Source: Liriodendron chinense (lineage: Eukaryota; Streptophyta; Magnoliopsida; Magnoliales; Magnoliaceae). From it: a DNA stretch of 64,000 bases. The stretch covers positions 3,775,331-3,839,330 of the forward strand of contig ML058505.1 in NCBI GenBank assembly GCA_003013855.2. The letters run 5' to 3'. The notes beneath the pieces are model-generated. The model saw only the letters and a list, made by a program, of their open reading frames with translations, did no database searches and had not been told where the DNA came from. A program made the position numbers and the translations under genes. This document shows positions 1 through 13,231 of the stretch, one piece after another (the stretch's first letter is position 1; each line of letters begins with the position of its first letter).

Positions 1-2776
1 GGACACGCAATATTATAGATGCGATCATGTGACACTCTTTATAATTTGGACCCACCAAATTGATATTAATGGTTGAGATGATTCAGCGGAACATGAATTT
101 ACCTAGAACAGGTGATGGAGAGGCCCCGATTGCCCTCTTACGGGCCACGGCGGCAGCGGCTATGGATGAAGTTGGAGTGCTTGCAGTGATGGTGGCCATT
201 TTTTTTTTTTTTTTTTAAATTTTATTTTCTTCTTCTTTTTTTCCCTTCAAAATGAGAGAGAAGAAATGATATGATTTGGGGTGTGGTCAGGACTAGTGAT
301 AGTGTAAGAGTGGCAGTTATCTCATGTAGGAATTAACAGATTATTAGATGGGCCAATGGCCATCCACCACATAAAGATTGATGGATGGATAGATAGATAT
401 CCTCCTTGAAAATCTAATCCTGAAATGACCAACCAGATTCTTCCACGTGGCAACCTATCCTTCGCCTCTTTTTTCTAATTTATCGAGTGGAATATTCCAC
501 TAGTTCTCTCTTGGGCTAGCTGTGATTGTTCAGCACCACTTAAAGATGGTGGTGACTCATTCATAATACACATTCAGCATAGCTGTATATCAATCCAGAC
601 CGTTAAATGGCTGCCATATTGTGGGTGGAGATTAGCCTTAAAAAACTCGCTGAGAAGATTATCATCATCCCTTTTTTGCTTGTTGAATCTGGATTGTTTG
701 CTATTTTACTTTGAACCATCCATTTGATAGCAACGATTTAATGACGGTCCGGATGGCTGTTCCGTGTGGCCAGAAGGAGGAGTGGCCACCATTTACAAAA
801 TAGCGCTGTTGATCTCTTACCCCAAATGACAAGAAACTCTAGCAAATATCCTAGGGCTGCTGAAAGGGGAAATGACCAAAAACTCCCTGTCTCGACTGTC
901 AGGACCCCAAGAAAAAGAGAAAAACTTTAAATACTCTGGTAGAGTGTGATGGATGATACGCAGGCACTAAGAAATTACTTAGAACTTGCATACGTGGCAT
1001 ATAGTTAGTCAAATTAAACCGTCCAAATTATGGTACTCCAGTGTAGATATAGGATGAATAAAAAATCAAGCTTATTTGATTATCTGATTATTGGATTAGT
1101 TGACATTTATTGGACGGTTAAAAATTAAAAAAATATATATACAAGGGTCCTATTTCCACGAACTAGTGTCCAAGATTAGAGGTTAGGATCTTTCCATCAA
1201 TCTGATCTTGGGATTGTGGCTCGGTGACAGTGGGATGCACAATCTAGTCCATTTTATTTGAGTTAATAAATGCCACGTGTACAATTTCTGAGTGCTTGAG
1301 TATCAAGCATCACAGGGAATCTGAGTATCATGTATCAAGAAAGGGCGTTTTGATTGGACCTATATTCCAATAAATAATCTTGACCGTCCATTTAATTTGA
1401 TGTAAAGTTAGATGGCAAGCATCACATTGTGGTCCATAAAAAGTGGGCCAGGCCTAATGCACCGTCCATATAGATTGATTGAACTGTCCACGTGTCCCTT
1501 CTAGGTAAAGTCAGTTAACTGTACATGTGGGGTCCACCTTCTGGTGATCCAAATCGCGTAGATTGGAAATAACCACAAAATGTTCCTCCCCGTGGTATGA
1601 TCCTAACTGTCTGATTGTGGTCACCATAAAATCAAGACCACCAGTTGTAACTCCAATATATCGGATTGCTAGGATCATTTGATAGAGGAGTTTTTAGGAG
1701 ATGCCAATTTATGATAGGGCCCACAAGTAATGGGTTTAGGTTACTGAAAGGTGGACCCCACCTGTGCAATTGCACTCTTGAACCAAAAAGAGTCCGGATC
1801 GGGACTCAAACCAAAAAAGGTCCTGTTCCCTGTAAGACTCGCTGTCAAAGAATCCAACCATTGGATTGCTGTCGTTTTTGCCCATCGGCAGACAGTTTTT
1901 TAATTATTAACCTGTTAATCGTTTACTTTGTGGGCCACCAATTGGATGGCTAGGATGGTATGTTTCCCGTACATTTAGCCCACTAGATCATTCTTTTAAG
2001 CTATTTCCGAAACTACTAATTGAAAGAGTACCAAGTTCGTGACTTCACTGAGCTACCGAGTCAATACAACTCGGACTGAATCGGTAAGAAACTGGGTGAT
2101 TCTTAGGAGAAAATAGTCTGGTTTTGAGCCCATCCGACTCACTAAGCAGATTCAAAGCCACCCAGTTTTCCAGATTTGTACGGCACCCAATATGAGCAGC
2201 TCATCAGATCGGCCAAAGCTTGGATGTGACCATGTCCAAAGTCAGGAAAGAGAAGCAATCCTGACCGTCGGATTCGAGGGAAAAAAATGGACAGTTGAAA
2301 ACAGTTGTCCAACTGCCAGGACTAGCATTATTATGCAGCCATTAAAGAGTCCACTGATCGTTTTGCATGTACAAAAATTCAGTCACCTACTTTCCTTTAT
2401 GTATGCGTGGAGCAAAACCATATAACTGAAAGAAGCTGAAGAGAGAGAGAGAGGCAGGTGTATGGCCCACCCATTGTTAAAAGGCATCCCCACCAACCCA
2501 AGTCATGAACTCCACATCTGATCACTGTCTGATTAAAAGATCGAAGGTTAAATCAAGTACTAAACTTGCAGCATATTCAATGGCCCGCCAGAAATATAAA
2601 GAGCTCAATGTATAGACTATCTACTAGAAATGAAAAATGGAAAATTACCATCTGCTCAGCAGTCAGCTCCAAATGAACGATTAGGATGCGTTTGAAACCA
2701 CAAGTTCATGTAACAGATCATTCTACAAAAAAATGTTCAATGCTTCTGACATTACAACTCTCTTGTTCCATCTCCA
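1..2776. other. Gene-free left flank
   Basis: No reading frame here resembles a protein family I recognise. The longest frames are short, start at arbitrary ATGs and lack splice partners. The stretch holds poly-T runs (near 200-220), a MITE at 926-1330 and generic AT-rich intergenic sequence. It lies downstream of the minus-strand GAUT gene, so its right end includes that gene's 3' UTR. Confidence 0.6.
926..1330. mobile_element. MITE-like element, copy 1
   Basis: The left end (TACTCTGG..., then GATACGCAGGCACT) is the imperfect reverse complement of the right end (AGTGCTTGAGTATC ... CTGAGTA), giving terminal inverted repeats of roughly 35-40 bases around an AT-rich, non-coding centre. A second copy with the same termini lies at 13495-13848. 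No transposase is present, so this is a non-autonomous element. I could not define a convincing target duplication, so the superfamily stays open. Confidence 0.6.
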
Positions 2777-2782
2777 TTTTAT
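2777..2782 (-). promoter_or_regulatory. Possible polyadenylation signal of the GAUT gene
   Basis: A minus-strand AATAAA lies about 180 bases past the GAUT stop codon. Position and sequence suit a plant near-upstream element, but such hexamers are common in AT-rich DNA. Confidence 0.3.
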
Positions 2783-2959
2783 TAAATAAATCGACTCAGC
2801 TCAGAAGATTATGGCTGGAAAGAGCGAAAAAAGAAGGGAAAAAAGAAAAAAAGAAAAAAAAAAAAAGAGGAATATTTACACAAGAAATATTGAAAAAAAA
2901 AAATTTAATTTAAATACATACAGTTGCATGGGTGGTGGAGGTAGTTACTGCAGTTGCAA

Positions 2960-4037
2960 CTATAGATGGATGTTGCACCGTTGCAAGTAAGGATGATCGA
3001 ACTGGACATACTTTTTCCAGTAGCCTTTATACTCTGTGATCCCAATATCTAGCCAAGGTTTCATGCTTCCATCATAGTGGATGACCGCTGCAATCTCAAT
3101 CTCTCCCTGCCTCTTGTCTGACTTGTAACCAAGACCATGGACATGCCACCGTCGTTCTAGAGCTACAGTCAGGTTATAGAAGGTGACCAGACCCAATGGC
3201 AGGCTCCCATCCTTCCACAGTTGCCTCATTTTTCCCTGCAAGCCGTCCATTAATTTACAGCACAAACATCTTTTACTTGTACATGATTTTGTGCAAAGCA
3301 GAATCTATCATACACATGCAGATCGACACATGCTTGTGTATACACACACACAGCTACGTATGTACATAATCCTAAAACACGTTGCATTCATTTACGCATG
3401 ATGCAGACATGTACCTTTGAAAACTGAAAGAGAAATGCTTTGTATGTCTACAGAAGCATAGAATTCAGTAGAATCAGCATAAGAAGGAAGGAATGAAGAA
3501 GAAGAAAAGCTTGCTCTAAGCTCACACACATGTGCAATAAAGTGCATGATAGGTCCAAATCCAATCCACCCATCAGAATGGCACCACTATATTGATGTTC
3601 TAGGCCAAGAATCAAGTCGATCCACTGGTCATGTGGGCCACAGTTTTCAAATCAAATGCATGGCTCTGAAAAAGTTGGGTGAAGTTTTCTAACCCATCCA
3701 CCTGTTTCTAATACTGGGGCTCACATGTTGACTGGACCATATTTGTTTTTTGGACAACTTGTAGACGGTTGGACCAATCTGATGGATGGATTGGATCTCA
3801 CACCCATACACCAGGCTGGCACAGTGTATGAGCTTTATTGCATGTGTGTGTACACTTAGCAGAGCTCTGAAAAAACAGTCGATCAAAAACTCCTCTGATC
3901 ATCCATTTTTGTAATGAGAAAAAAAAAAAAAAAAACCCTTGGATTCCTCTGATCATCCATTTTTGTAATGAGAAAAAAAAAAAAAAAAAAAAAACCCCTC
4001 CAATCCAAGGGTTAGGATTGTCCAGTTCATTAACCAG

Positions 4038-4122
<85 letters not shown>

Positions 4123-7100
4123 TGCACGCATACAACATGAATGAATGCATAGCTGCACATAAATTCCCTTACCAATTGCAACCATTTATGGTAGATGGCT
4201 GTCAGATCTCGTCTCCTCCACTCTTGCAGATCAAACACATTCATTCCAAATGCCCACGTGCATGCATTGACGTCAAATGTATTTGCGATAGCTGGATCTG
4301 AAAAGTCAAGAAACATATCCATCCGATGAAATGTATCATTGTCGCCACATGTCTCAACTGCTCCATTAACTTTCCCCTTCATATCAATGCTCCACAATCC
4401 CCTTAGATCCCTTTGCGCTACCACATCGTGATCAAGGAGCACAATCTTATTCAACATAGGAAAGACTTGTGGAAGATAGAAGCGGAGGTGGTTCAATGCA
4501 GAAGTGTATCGTGGGTCCTTGGAGTTTGGCTGCTTCAACATTGAGCGGTAACTGGAAGACGGCCATTTAAAATCATCCATACATTCAACTTCAATCGCAG
4601 CTTCGCCAGGTGGGTTGGCCAAGAACCACATCATCATTGATGGGAGGTTGAGAGAATCAGTTACCACATGAAAGACTATCTTCTCTGGCTCCTGCAAAAG
4701 AATTGGAACAATTAAACTTTTTTCTCTGGATGTCTGATGAATTTCTAGAAAAATGGGGCATGGCATGGAAGGTGATCAGAGTCCTAGACATAAGGAATCA
4801 TTCTAAAATGCAATGTGGAAACTTATATGGAGAAGATGAGACATGTCAGTTTGTAATTGTTCATAGCTGCTTGCTGACATTTTCTGGCCTGACTCTGGCA
4901 GACACATTGCAGCACTTTGAGTCTCTAACTCACAAGGAGTCACATATGTTAGACCTTTCCAGTCCAGCTTGTCTAGAAGTCCCCTTCTTTATTTATTTTG
5001 GCTAAGCTTACTCCCGCAATATCAGACTCAACTTATTCATGCACACTCATCCACTGTATATGTGGCATACCCAATGCACATAGATATGGACCGTCCAAAT
5101 AATGGGCCCCACTGTGGATGGAGGATAGCCCAAGGTCGACACTAAATTGGTGAATTTCAGTAAAAAGAGCGTCTGGAGGTCCAGATTCAATGAACAAAAT
5201 CAGATGGTTAAGATCATCTAACCCGTGTCATTTTTGGCACTGTGCTCCATCCACAATGGGCCTGTGAATGGTCTGGATTGGCATGCGTGCATGCCAGATG
5301 TGCATTGAATGAGTATCAGCATGCACCGGGGGGGGGGTTCGGCGGTGAGAGGCGGCAAGAGAGAGCTGGCTTTGCGTCTAGATCGTTGTTGTATTTTCTC
5401 CGATATTCTTTCTTGTTAAGCCACTCATTCGAGGGTTGTGATCTTCCAAGAGGAGGGCATTTGGTGACATCCCCATCCGTGCTGGATTTCATCACATCAA
5501 TGATGTAATGACCGAGATTGACTGAATGACAATGATGCAATGACTAAGATTGATTACATATCACTAATATGCTGATTAGATTGACTATTTATGATTTTCA
5601 TATTATAGTCCATACATAAAGTGGTGCCCAATAATTCAATGCTCCAGATCATCCTAAACAATATCCACATACATGGTGGAGTGCCAGAGATGGGTAGTCT
5701 CGTATTGAGCAAAGTCACTTTTTTATCATATGTAAAGCTTCAAATTTCAATAACAAATAGATCATTACTGCAAAACTCATACTTTGTCTTAGTGGTTAGG
5801 AATTCTTTTCATGAATCATAGATGCCCTAGTTCAAATCTCCTCTTGTTATTTTTCCAAACACAATCAGTTTACAATACTCAGTTGTGTCATACACAACTC
5901 GACCGACCCAGTGGAGTGTAGCGCAAAATTCGGTAGGAGAAAGTGCACAATTTTTTTATACATCTGAATCATCATCATCGTCCAAGCCTTATCCCAACTA
6001 ATTGGGTGTTTGCTACACTAATCCTGTGTATGCACAAATCATACGTGAAATCAGCTAATTTTAATATCGATCCAAGTCAACTGACCTAGCTTTTAAACAA
6101 TGCTTCTGACAACAGTATGTATGTTATTCCTTGCTTTAAATAAGAATGTCTCTGTCAAGGCCAAGTGACAATCCACTTGATGTAGTGGCGAGAGCATTCG
6201 TTATGAAATCTTCTGTTTGAAATTTAAATTACTTGACAGGAAACAGCAATGGCTTCAGGGCTTCAGGGTCAGCAATGGTAGCTTTCTTATCCCAGCAAAA
6301 CAGTGTCTTAACTTCTAGGATCTGCTTGTCACTAAGTATGTGCAATCTTATGGTCTTTAATAGAAATTATTTCACCTAATTCAGATTCAGAGACCAGATC
6401 ATTCTAGAAGCTGTGCACCCTATGGTAGCAATCAAACTTCCAAGATAACTTTTCTGGTGAAATATGTATACTTGCTGACAGTAACAGGAGGGGAAAAAAA
6501 AATTCACATGACTTGGGAGTTATTTTTCAGATATTTTCTTTTCAAATAAAAACAAATTCAAAACCACTAGCGTCGAACATTTAGGCATTTTTCGGAAACT
6601 GAGTTATTTATTTTCTTATGCAAATAAATAAAAAGGAAAGAAAGGGGAAAAAAATCCATATTCCAATCGATCACATAACTGGTGTTCGTTGCCATCCTCG
6701 GATACTTGATTTTTCTTTCAATGAGAATCAAGAGACAACTTCTAGGCCAAACCTTTCTTTTGCTTATGCAAGCAGAGAAGCTAACAAGATTGCAAACACC
6801 CTAACTAAAGCTGTAAATTCTCTTTTTAATGAGGATATGCACTTCGCTTTGGATCTTCTTTTACTCTTTAATAAGTTTGTGATTATCTATCGCAAATTAA
6901 AAGGGAAAAAAAAAAATCCTTGGGCACATCAGAATTCCATGTACTAACTGGGCAACAATTTTTCATAAAGATAAGTCACATCATTGTAACTATAACATGG
7001 ATAATCCCATGATCTTTAAGTTCCTAGCAGTAAATGAGTGTGCAAATACTAAGCATGTATATTGTTCAGGATATGTTGCCAACACAAGTTGTACATCACA

Positions 7101-10100
7101 CATACCATATCAACATGCCTTCATAAATGGATAAATATGATATTGGAAATGCATATAATCAGTATATTATGCATATGTGGTCCATGCCTTTAAAAATCAC
7201 TTGGGATATGGTATCTAGATACAACACAGATACACTATGGTTGTCAACAGATATGGTGAATGGATTTTGCCTCTTTGAGAACTATAAAAAAAATAATAAA
7301 TAAATAAACCATCGACTCAACTTGATCAGATTTCATCAAGGCTAAAAAAAACTCAACTCACCAGGATTATACAGCACTTACAATTCAAAATATTTAATAT
7401 TACTTGACAGACTCTTGAGTTGAGTTTAATTTTGAGTTCAAAAAATATGGATTTTACACAAAAATGAATATCTTAAAATATGATTGGGCTACTTTCTCTA
7501 TTTTGAAGTATCTTGGTAAAATTGCTTTGGGGGCAGATACAGGTCCATGTACGTTTACAGTCTAGTGTGGAATGTTCTGCGTGATTATGTTGCATGCATG
7601 TGCATATCACATGCCTTGAGACCTTCCTTGACATGCATGCAAATGCATTGCCACAATGCATCTGTTCAAGTCAAACTGCAATTTGTAACATCCTACAAAA
7701 GAATGCAGTGTCAGTTTCTTACCATCGATGTGGAGACGGTAGAGTTAACAACCACAGCACATGCAAGGACATTGTCAGAAAAGACAGCATAATGGTAGAG
7801 ATCTAGCTGCTGAAATTTCTGTCTATTCGGAAGCTCCCGCTCCTCGGACTGTAGAGAGTAGTAGTCAGCAGTAAGCAGCATGGACAAGCAGTGAAGACCT
7901 CTAGGGATTGTTCTTGCAGCAATTTGATTGAGATAAGCAGCCTCACTCTTCTCTTCCTGGAGCTGTTCTTGAGCGTTTTTAGTCATAGCACGGAGCTTCA
8001 TTGCCACTGGAGAGCAGTCAGAGAAAGCTTGGCTGGCTTTGGACAATGCAACCTCCATGGATCTCATCCTCTGCAGAGAACTGCAAGATTGTCTACCCAT
8101 AAATCTAACTGGTGGCATGGTTGACATAAGAATAACACCCTCCCATTCCTCTGTCATTGGTGTTCTGGGGTGTAAAAAGTGGGAAAACCGAAGCCCACTA
8201 CTAGAGGTTCATCTTCTGTACTGGCCCGAACACCATGAACATTAAGTACAGTCAGGAAGCCCTGCCTACTACTACATAGAAGTGAACCAATCAGGCTCTA
8301 CTTTGTCCTTCAATTTACCAATCCAAAACAAGTTTTGTTTCTTCTGTACTTTTCATCTCAATCAATTCAGAAAGGAAAGAGTAAAAATGAATAGAACACA
8401 CTCACACATTCGTTTACCTCTTAGGAAGATGCGAGCCCATTGTAGCTTCACCAATTGCTCGTTCTACCTCTTTTATCCGCTGTTTCAGATCTCTTACCAA
8501 GTGGGGGTTGCTTTTTGGTGGTGCAGAATTCAAGTACGCCCTCGCTGTGATCAGCTGATCTTTCATCTCTCTTATCTTCTTAATAGTGACTTTCTGAGAC
8601 TGGGAGGATGGTTTGCTTGGTTCTGCTCTAGAAGTTGCTTGGTTAGATTGCCCCTGCTTCCAAACCAAAAAATAAAAATAAAAATCAATACAAAGATTTA
8701 TAATCACTAGGGCTCTCAGCATATCAAGCTGAATAGGGTCCACGTACAAGGCAGAATCGGTTATCAATGGGCAGTGAATGGACTCAGCATTTCAATCCAT
8801 GTAGGGCGCCCTGATGGGCCTTGGGGAGAATCAGGACAGACTAGCCCATTGACAGCCCTAATAATCAGTGAAACTTACCTATCCTTCTACTTATAAAAAT
8901 GGATCTTGTCTATTCCCAACTCATCTATTCTGCTAATAAAAATGTCGGCTTTCATTTCCAACTTTCCTATTGTAGATATACAGTGGGAGTTTATTGAGTG
9001 TAGTTTTTTGTTACAGCATTTATCCAGTATTTTATATAATGGCGGCTTTGAAAATATTCTCCTTAGATGGCCAAGTACAATTTGAGGGAAGCTTTCGAGA
9101 GACAAGGACCTTTCAAGCACAACTAAAAAGGCACTGAGTTGTCCAGTCTTCACTATTGCATAAAATCCCTATAACATCCAAGACATTAATCGACCAACCA
9201 ATCAAATGGATACAAGCTGAACAAAATAAAAGTAATCTTATACCAGGAATTTTGCAAGATATCAACATCATACGGCTTTTATGGATTGTTCTTTGGTGGT
9301 GAATAGTCAAGCTTCTTGTCCCAAAATTGTGCCCGGTTAGAGATAAAAGTAATCTTATACCAGAAATTTTGCAAGATACCGACATCATACGGCTTTCATG
9401 GATTGGTATTTGGTGGTGAATATTGGAGGCGTCAGCAAACCCCCTGATATACATTGTTCTGTCGTTCCCTAACAGCTCAAGCTTTTAGCACAACCGGCAA
9501 GACGTCCGGTGTTCAAGTCCCGGGGTATGCAAAATTCGATATTATAGGGCATCCGGTATTGTATCAGCCCAGAGTATCATGTGCGGGGCCAGTATACCGC
9601 CCGCACGTGAAGGGAGGTGTTGGAGGCATCTGCAAACCCCCTGATATACATTGTTCTGTCGTTCCCTAACAGCTCGATTTTAGCGCAACCGGTCAGTAAC
9701 AGTGAATAGTGAAGCTTCTTGTCCCAAAATCGTGCTAGGTTAGAGACGCCCACATGGAGGGTAGCAGAGGCTTCATTTCGATGGTTACTACCAAGGGAAC
9801 CCTGGCCCTTGAAGTTTGGGTGGTGCATTACATGACAATAAGGGAAACACTATCTTCACTTTTTCCGGGCCAGCCGGGATGGGAGACATGCAAGTGAAAG
9901 CTCTTGCCTTAAGAGAAGGGTGGAGGATACTTGCGAAAAAGCATTCTGGTCCTGTATTGTTGAAAGCGACTCAAATGTTAGAAATTGGGCAAGGGTCATT
10001 CTAAACCAGGGAAGTTCTTTTTTTTTCTTTTCTTTTCCTTTTTTTTGATTTACACAATTTACCTCATTGGTTCAGGAATAAACATTCCTTTGCCCGTGTT

Positions 10101-13100
10101 GGTAGAGAAGAGAATGAGATATCTAATGTTTAAGATAAAGGAAGGACAGCTCTCTCGTCTCAATGAGTACGGAATTCGTTCCCTTTGATGTATCTTTTTT
10201 TAAAGACCCTTTGATGTATTTTTTTTCATCTTTCGAAGAATATTTGCATTAATCGTCAAGAAGAAGAAGTTAGTTTCGATGGCTATGGTGCATAGATGAG
10301 GCGAGGGAGGTATTGCACCTACAGGTGGAGGCATAATCCTTTTCCAGTTATATATGTACATAATGATGATGAAGAATTTTCTTTTGTACAACAGATCTTA
10401 ACCATGAATCAATGAAATTCTAGACTCGGTAGCTCCGATGCACTGAAATCGCATGCCACAAATTTAACAGTGGTCAGATAGCAAACTTTGGGTTCTTTAT
10501 AAGAAAGAACTTGGATGCCTTGATTTGGCGTTATTCTTGGGTTTCGTTTATTGGAACTCAGTATTTTAAATTGTTTGATGAACCCTCAACGTCAATATTT
10601 TAATGTTCGAAAAATTAATGATATTTGTAATTATGTGATTTTCACATAAGTCCTTAGTTTAACCAAATGTAAGATTTATCAGACAAATATGATCATGTGT
10701 TTTACGAAATCGTTGCCTGCAAAGGCATTTCTTTGCCAAGTTCCTTTGACTTTTGTCAGAGTTGCTCACAGGGATCATGTAGTGATGGCATCATTTATTG
10801 TTCTTCTTGTATATATTTGAGCATTTTCTGATCCTTGCATTTCCATCAATTGGAAGGTCTGGCGCTGGTAATTCAAGCAGGCCTGGAATTGAATAATAGG
10901 AATTGCCGGTGAGTCAGAATAGGTTCAAATCTCAGATACAGTTGGAAGTTTGTGGATGTCGGCATGATTGTATGCCCTGATTACTGAGAGGTAAGGTTGA
11001 ATTTCTCCTTTAGCCATGGCTGAAGAGTGAAGACTATGACATCTCCGATTCCCACATTGATGACCTACAGTAGGGGAGACTTCTACTCGCATAACGGTTG
11101 GACTGTCTTATGTGCTGCTTGGTTGACATGTTTTCAGTTAAATAGCCATGTGAATCTAGGTTTAGAAGTAGATGACAAATACTAGCCGTCGCTTTGATTC
11201 AACACAAAAAAACTCTTCTTCTTTTTTTGGGTGGCATGGAGTTCTTACCAATAATGGATTGGGAATATCACTCTTTAAGGCCTTGATTGTTTGGAATGAT
11301 GACAAAAGCTACAGCTAAATGTGAAGGTAAAATGTAGCATGCTACAATGCAAATTAAAATGCATGGTTTTTTATTGATATCATATTATAAAAGCATGTTG
11401 TACATGTTACTTTAATTTCTTTATCAATTCTCTTTAGGAAATTTTACGATTTCTGTCCTTTCAAAAAGAAACAAAAAATAAAAAATTGCTACTCAGGACT
11501 CTTAGAAACAACTCAAAATCAAATGAAAAACCTCTTTTCTACATCAATGGCATATAAATGAGGATTTGTTCCGAACCCAATGTAACAATTTTCACCAAGA
11601 TTGTACCTTTCTTCCTGAAGGAATTGAAATAGTTCCAGGTTGATTTCCTTCCCTTCTGATGGTATGAATCCCTGATCTAACTGGAAAAAACAGAGTGATT
11701 AAATTCATTGGGGGAAAAACATACATGAACAACAAAACAATTTTTCAAAACTACAAAGACCAACCACTTCTTGCCAATAAACCACCTCTCTCTTTGGCAT
11801 TCTTATTGTCCTTGATCACAAAATCATAATGAGAAGAATTCCCACTAACTACTGAATTATAATCCTTGTCTTTATAAACAATTCCTGCTGGCTCTTTCAA
11901 ACCTTCATCTATTTCCTGAATTACAAACCAGACCCAATTCCAATCGGTGAAAATGCTATGCATTGACATAAAAAAGCATCCAAGAACATGAAAGAAAAAA
12001 GGAATCACACACATTCAACTCTGCAAAAGAAATCATCAGTGGAAAGAGGAGGTATTGTACGATGCTCGTATGATTAAAGATGATATTTTCCATTTGGCCA
12101 ACAATGTATGATTGGAGCCCACATTTTATAAATCCAGACAGTTCGTCTGTTGTACCCATCATCAAATGCCTATGCCCAGTGATCTCCTCCATCGGATGAA
12201 CTTAAAACTTTCTTATTAGTTGCCTGCAGTGGACAGGCCACGAGCAACTCCACATTCAACAAGAAGCAATCTACAGATACAGAAAATATTTTCCATGATT
12301 GAGAATTTCTGGGACGTGAGAAAGGTGGGTCCCACTTTACGGGTGCTAGCCTGACGTTGCAAGTTCTTTCCTTAAGGAGTAAGAAAAAAGAATCATGCAC
12401 ATTCAACTCTGCAAAAGCAATCAATATGTGGAAAGAGAGGTATCAGATGATGCTCCACGAAAAAAAGAAGAAGTCATTTTCCATTCGGCCAGCAACCGTA
12501 CAGTCCAGGTCCACCTTTTCTAAATCCAGATGATTCATCAGGTGGAGCAATCATCAGTGGGCTATGCCCAGTAATCTTCTCCGTGAGATGAACTTAAATT
12601 TCCTATGCAGTGGACACGCCACCAAACGGCCCCACATCCAACAAGAAACTATCCACATGAACGGAAAAGATTTCCAGCATCATAGATTTCTCAGATGACT
12701 CAATACATCATGGGGCCCACTGGACAAGAAAGGCATGTCCCACCATAGTGGAGATCCTAACATTATGCATTCTTTTCTTTTCTTATAAGCAGGAAAAATT
12801 AAATACAGAAAAGATTGAACCTGTTGGATTACGTTGAGTTTCAGAGTATCGGTTGCATATTTCTGCAATCGAAACAACAAGAATCAATCTTGGAATAAAA
12901 ATTCAAAAAAAAAAAAAAAAACAGGAATCCTTCGAAATCACACTTGAGAAAAGAATTTATCTTACAATGCTGGAAACGTCTTCAACAAATTCCTTACGCA
13001 CTGCAAACGACCAGCGACAGATTCATTCGCAGCAATCAAAATCCCAAAAGAAAAGGATGAATTTCCAGAAACAAAAGGCAAAGGAAAAAAAGAAGAGAAA

Positions 13101-13231
13101 ATGGAAGAATTACAATGAGAAGAAGTGATATTCGCGACTTTTCGAGGGAGAAAGAGGATAGGACAGACGACGGTGATGGAAAGGAGGAGGAGGATGAGAA
13201 TCCTCTGCCATCGGATCGTCTGCTTCATCAA
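2960..13231 (-). CDS. GAUT6: GAUT5/6-like galacturonosyltransferase (GT8 family)
   Basis: This gene encodes a Golgi type II membrane glycosyltransferase of the GAUT family, which adds galacturonic acid to pectin. Nine coding exons on the minus strand join with GT-AG introns and compatible phases: 13231-13114, 13000-12966, 12862-12821, 11915 to about 11765, 11680-11607, 8653-8418, 8080-7723, 4691-4173 and 3235-2960. They give about 602 residues; Arabidopsis GAUT6 is of similar length. Residues 1-39 start MMKQTIRWQRILILLLLS, a short cytosolic tail plus signal anchor. The middle part holds the KIREMKDQL...VRDLKQRIKEVERA stem region typical of the family. The GT8 catalytic domain runs from about residue 310 to the end, with the metal-binding DHD (about 425-427; DHD rather than DDD, as in GAUT5/6), NGAVETC, and HYDGSMKPW (about 564-572). 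The donor of exon 4 is ambiguous: 11765 or 11768 both keep phase 1. Introns are long and repeat-filled. Assignment to GAUT6 rather than GAUT5 rests on remembered sequences. Confidence 0.9.
3889..4000. repeat. Tandem duplication ending in poly-A, last GAUT intron
   Basis: A segment reading CCTCTGATCATCCATTTTTG followed by TAATGAG and an A run occurs twice in succession. It lies in the intron between GAUT exons 8 and 9. The two copies differ mainly in the length of the A run, which suggests slippage or a recent local duplication. Confidence 0.8.
4042..4122. repeat. Compound (CT)n(GT)n microsatellite
   Basis: An uninterrupted CT run of about 27 units turns into a GT run of about 14 units, inside the last GAUT intron about 50 bases downstream of the exon 8 donor on the minus strand. 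It is likely to be length-polymorphic. Confidence 0.95.
6661..6850 (+). pseudogene. LINE RNase H-like remnant, antisense in GAUT intron
   Basis: The plus-strand frame contains FAYASREANKIANTLTKAVNS, which resembles the C-terminal part of the RNase H domain of plant LINE-type elements (pattern REAN..A..L.K). No reverse transcriptase, stop-free long ORF or clear poly-A tail accompanies it. It lies in the large GAUT intron between exons 7 and 8, opposite to transcription. The match is short, so the call is tentative. Confidence 0.4.
9230..9750. repeat. Interleaved direct repeats in GAUT intron
   Basis: Several blocks recur in the same orientation. A block of about 120 bases (AATCTTATACCAG ... 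GGTGGTGAAT) occurs near 9230 and 9350. A block starting GGAGGCGTC and ending CCCTAACAGCTC occurs at 9426-9478 and 9622-9675. A block holding AAGCTTCTTGTCCCAAAAT occurs near 9301 and 9703. The interleaving suggests successive duplications or a degenerate retroelement terminus. It lies in the intron between exons 5 and 6 of the GAUT gene. Confidence 0.75.
9486..9521 (+). other. Pol III A-box/B-box-like pair (possible SINE or tRNA-derived head)
   Basis: TAGCACAACCGG (9486-9497) fits the internal A-box pattern and GTTCAAGTCCC (9511-9521) fits the B-box pattern, with tRNA-like spacing. The surroundings do not fold into an evident full tRNA, so this may be a tRNA-derived SINE head or part of a repeat. 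It sits in the spacer between two copies of a direct repeat. Confidence 0.35.
9757..10010 (+). pseudogene. LINE RNase H-like remnant, antisense in GAUT intron
   Basis: The frame starting at 9816 reads GGALHDNKGNTIFTFSGPAG and then VKALALREGWRIL. This matches the early strands and the glutamate helix of the RNase H domain found at the end of plant LINE polyproteins (G..L.D..G......G......KALALREG). The initial catalytic aspartate region upstream is frame-shifted. No other LINE domains are seen nearby. It is in the GAUT intron between exons 5 and 6, opposite to transcription. Confidence 0.55.

Noticed and set aside
77..224. Frame starting MIQRNMNLPRTGDGEAPIAL near the left edge
   Set aside because: It is short, looks somewhat protein-like (alanine-rich) but matches no family I know, has no splice partner, and runs into a poly-T tract. 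It could be the last exon of a gene to the left; not enough to call.
2686..2913. Lysine-rich frame downstream of the GAUT gene
   Set aside because: The lysines come from a poly-A tract; there is no family similarity and it lies over the likely GAUT 3' UTR.
3798..4172. C-terminal part of the long minus-strand frame ending past GAUT exon 8
   Set aside because: It reads through the donor at 4172 into the CT/GT microsatellite and poly-A intron sequence; the family-conserved part stops exactly at the splice site.
9486..9560. tRNA gene
   Set aside because: A-box and B-box matches exist, but acceptor and anticodon stems cannot be formed convincingly.
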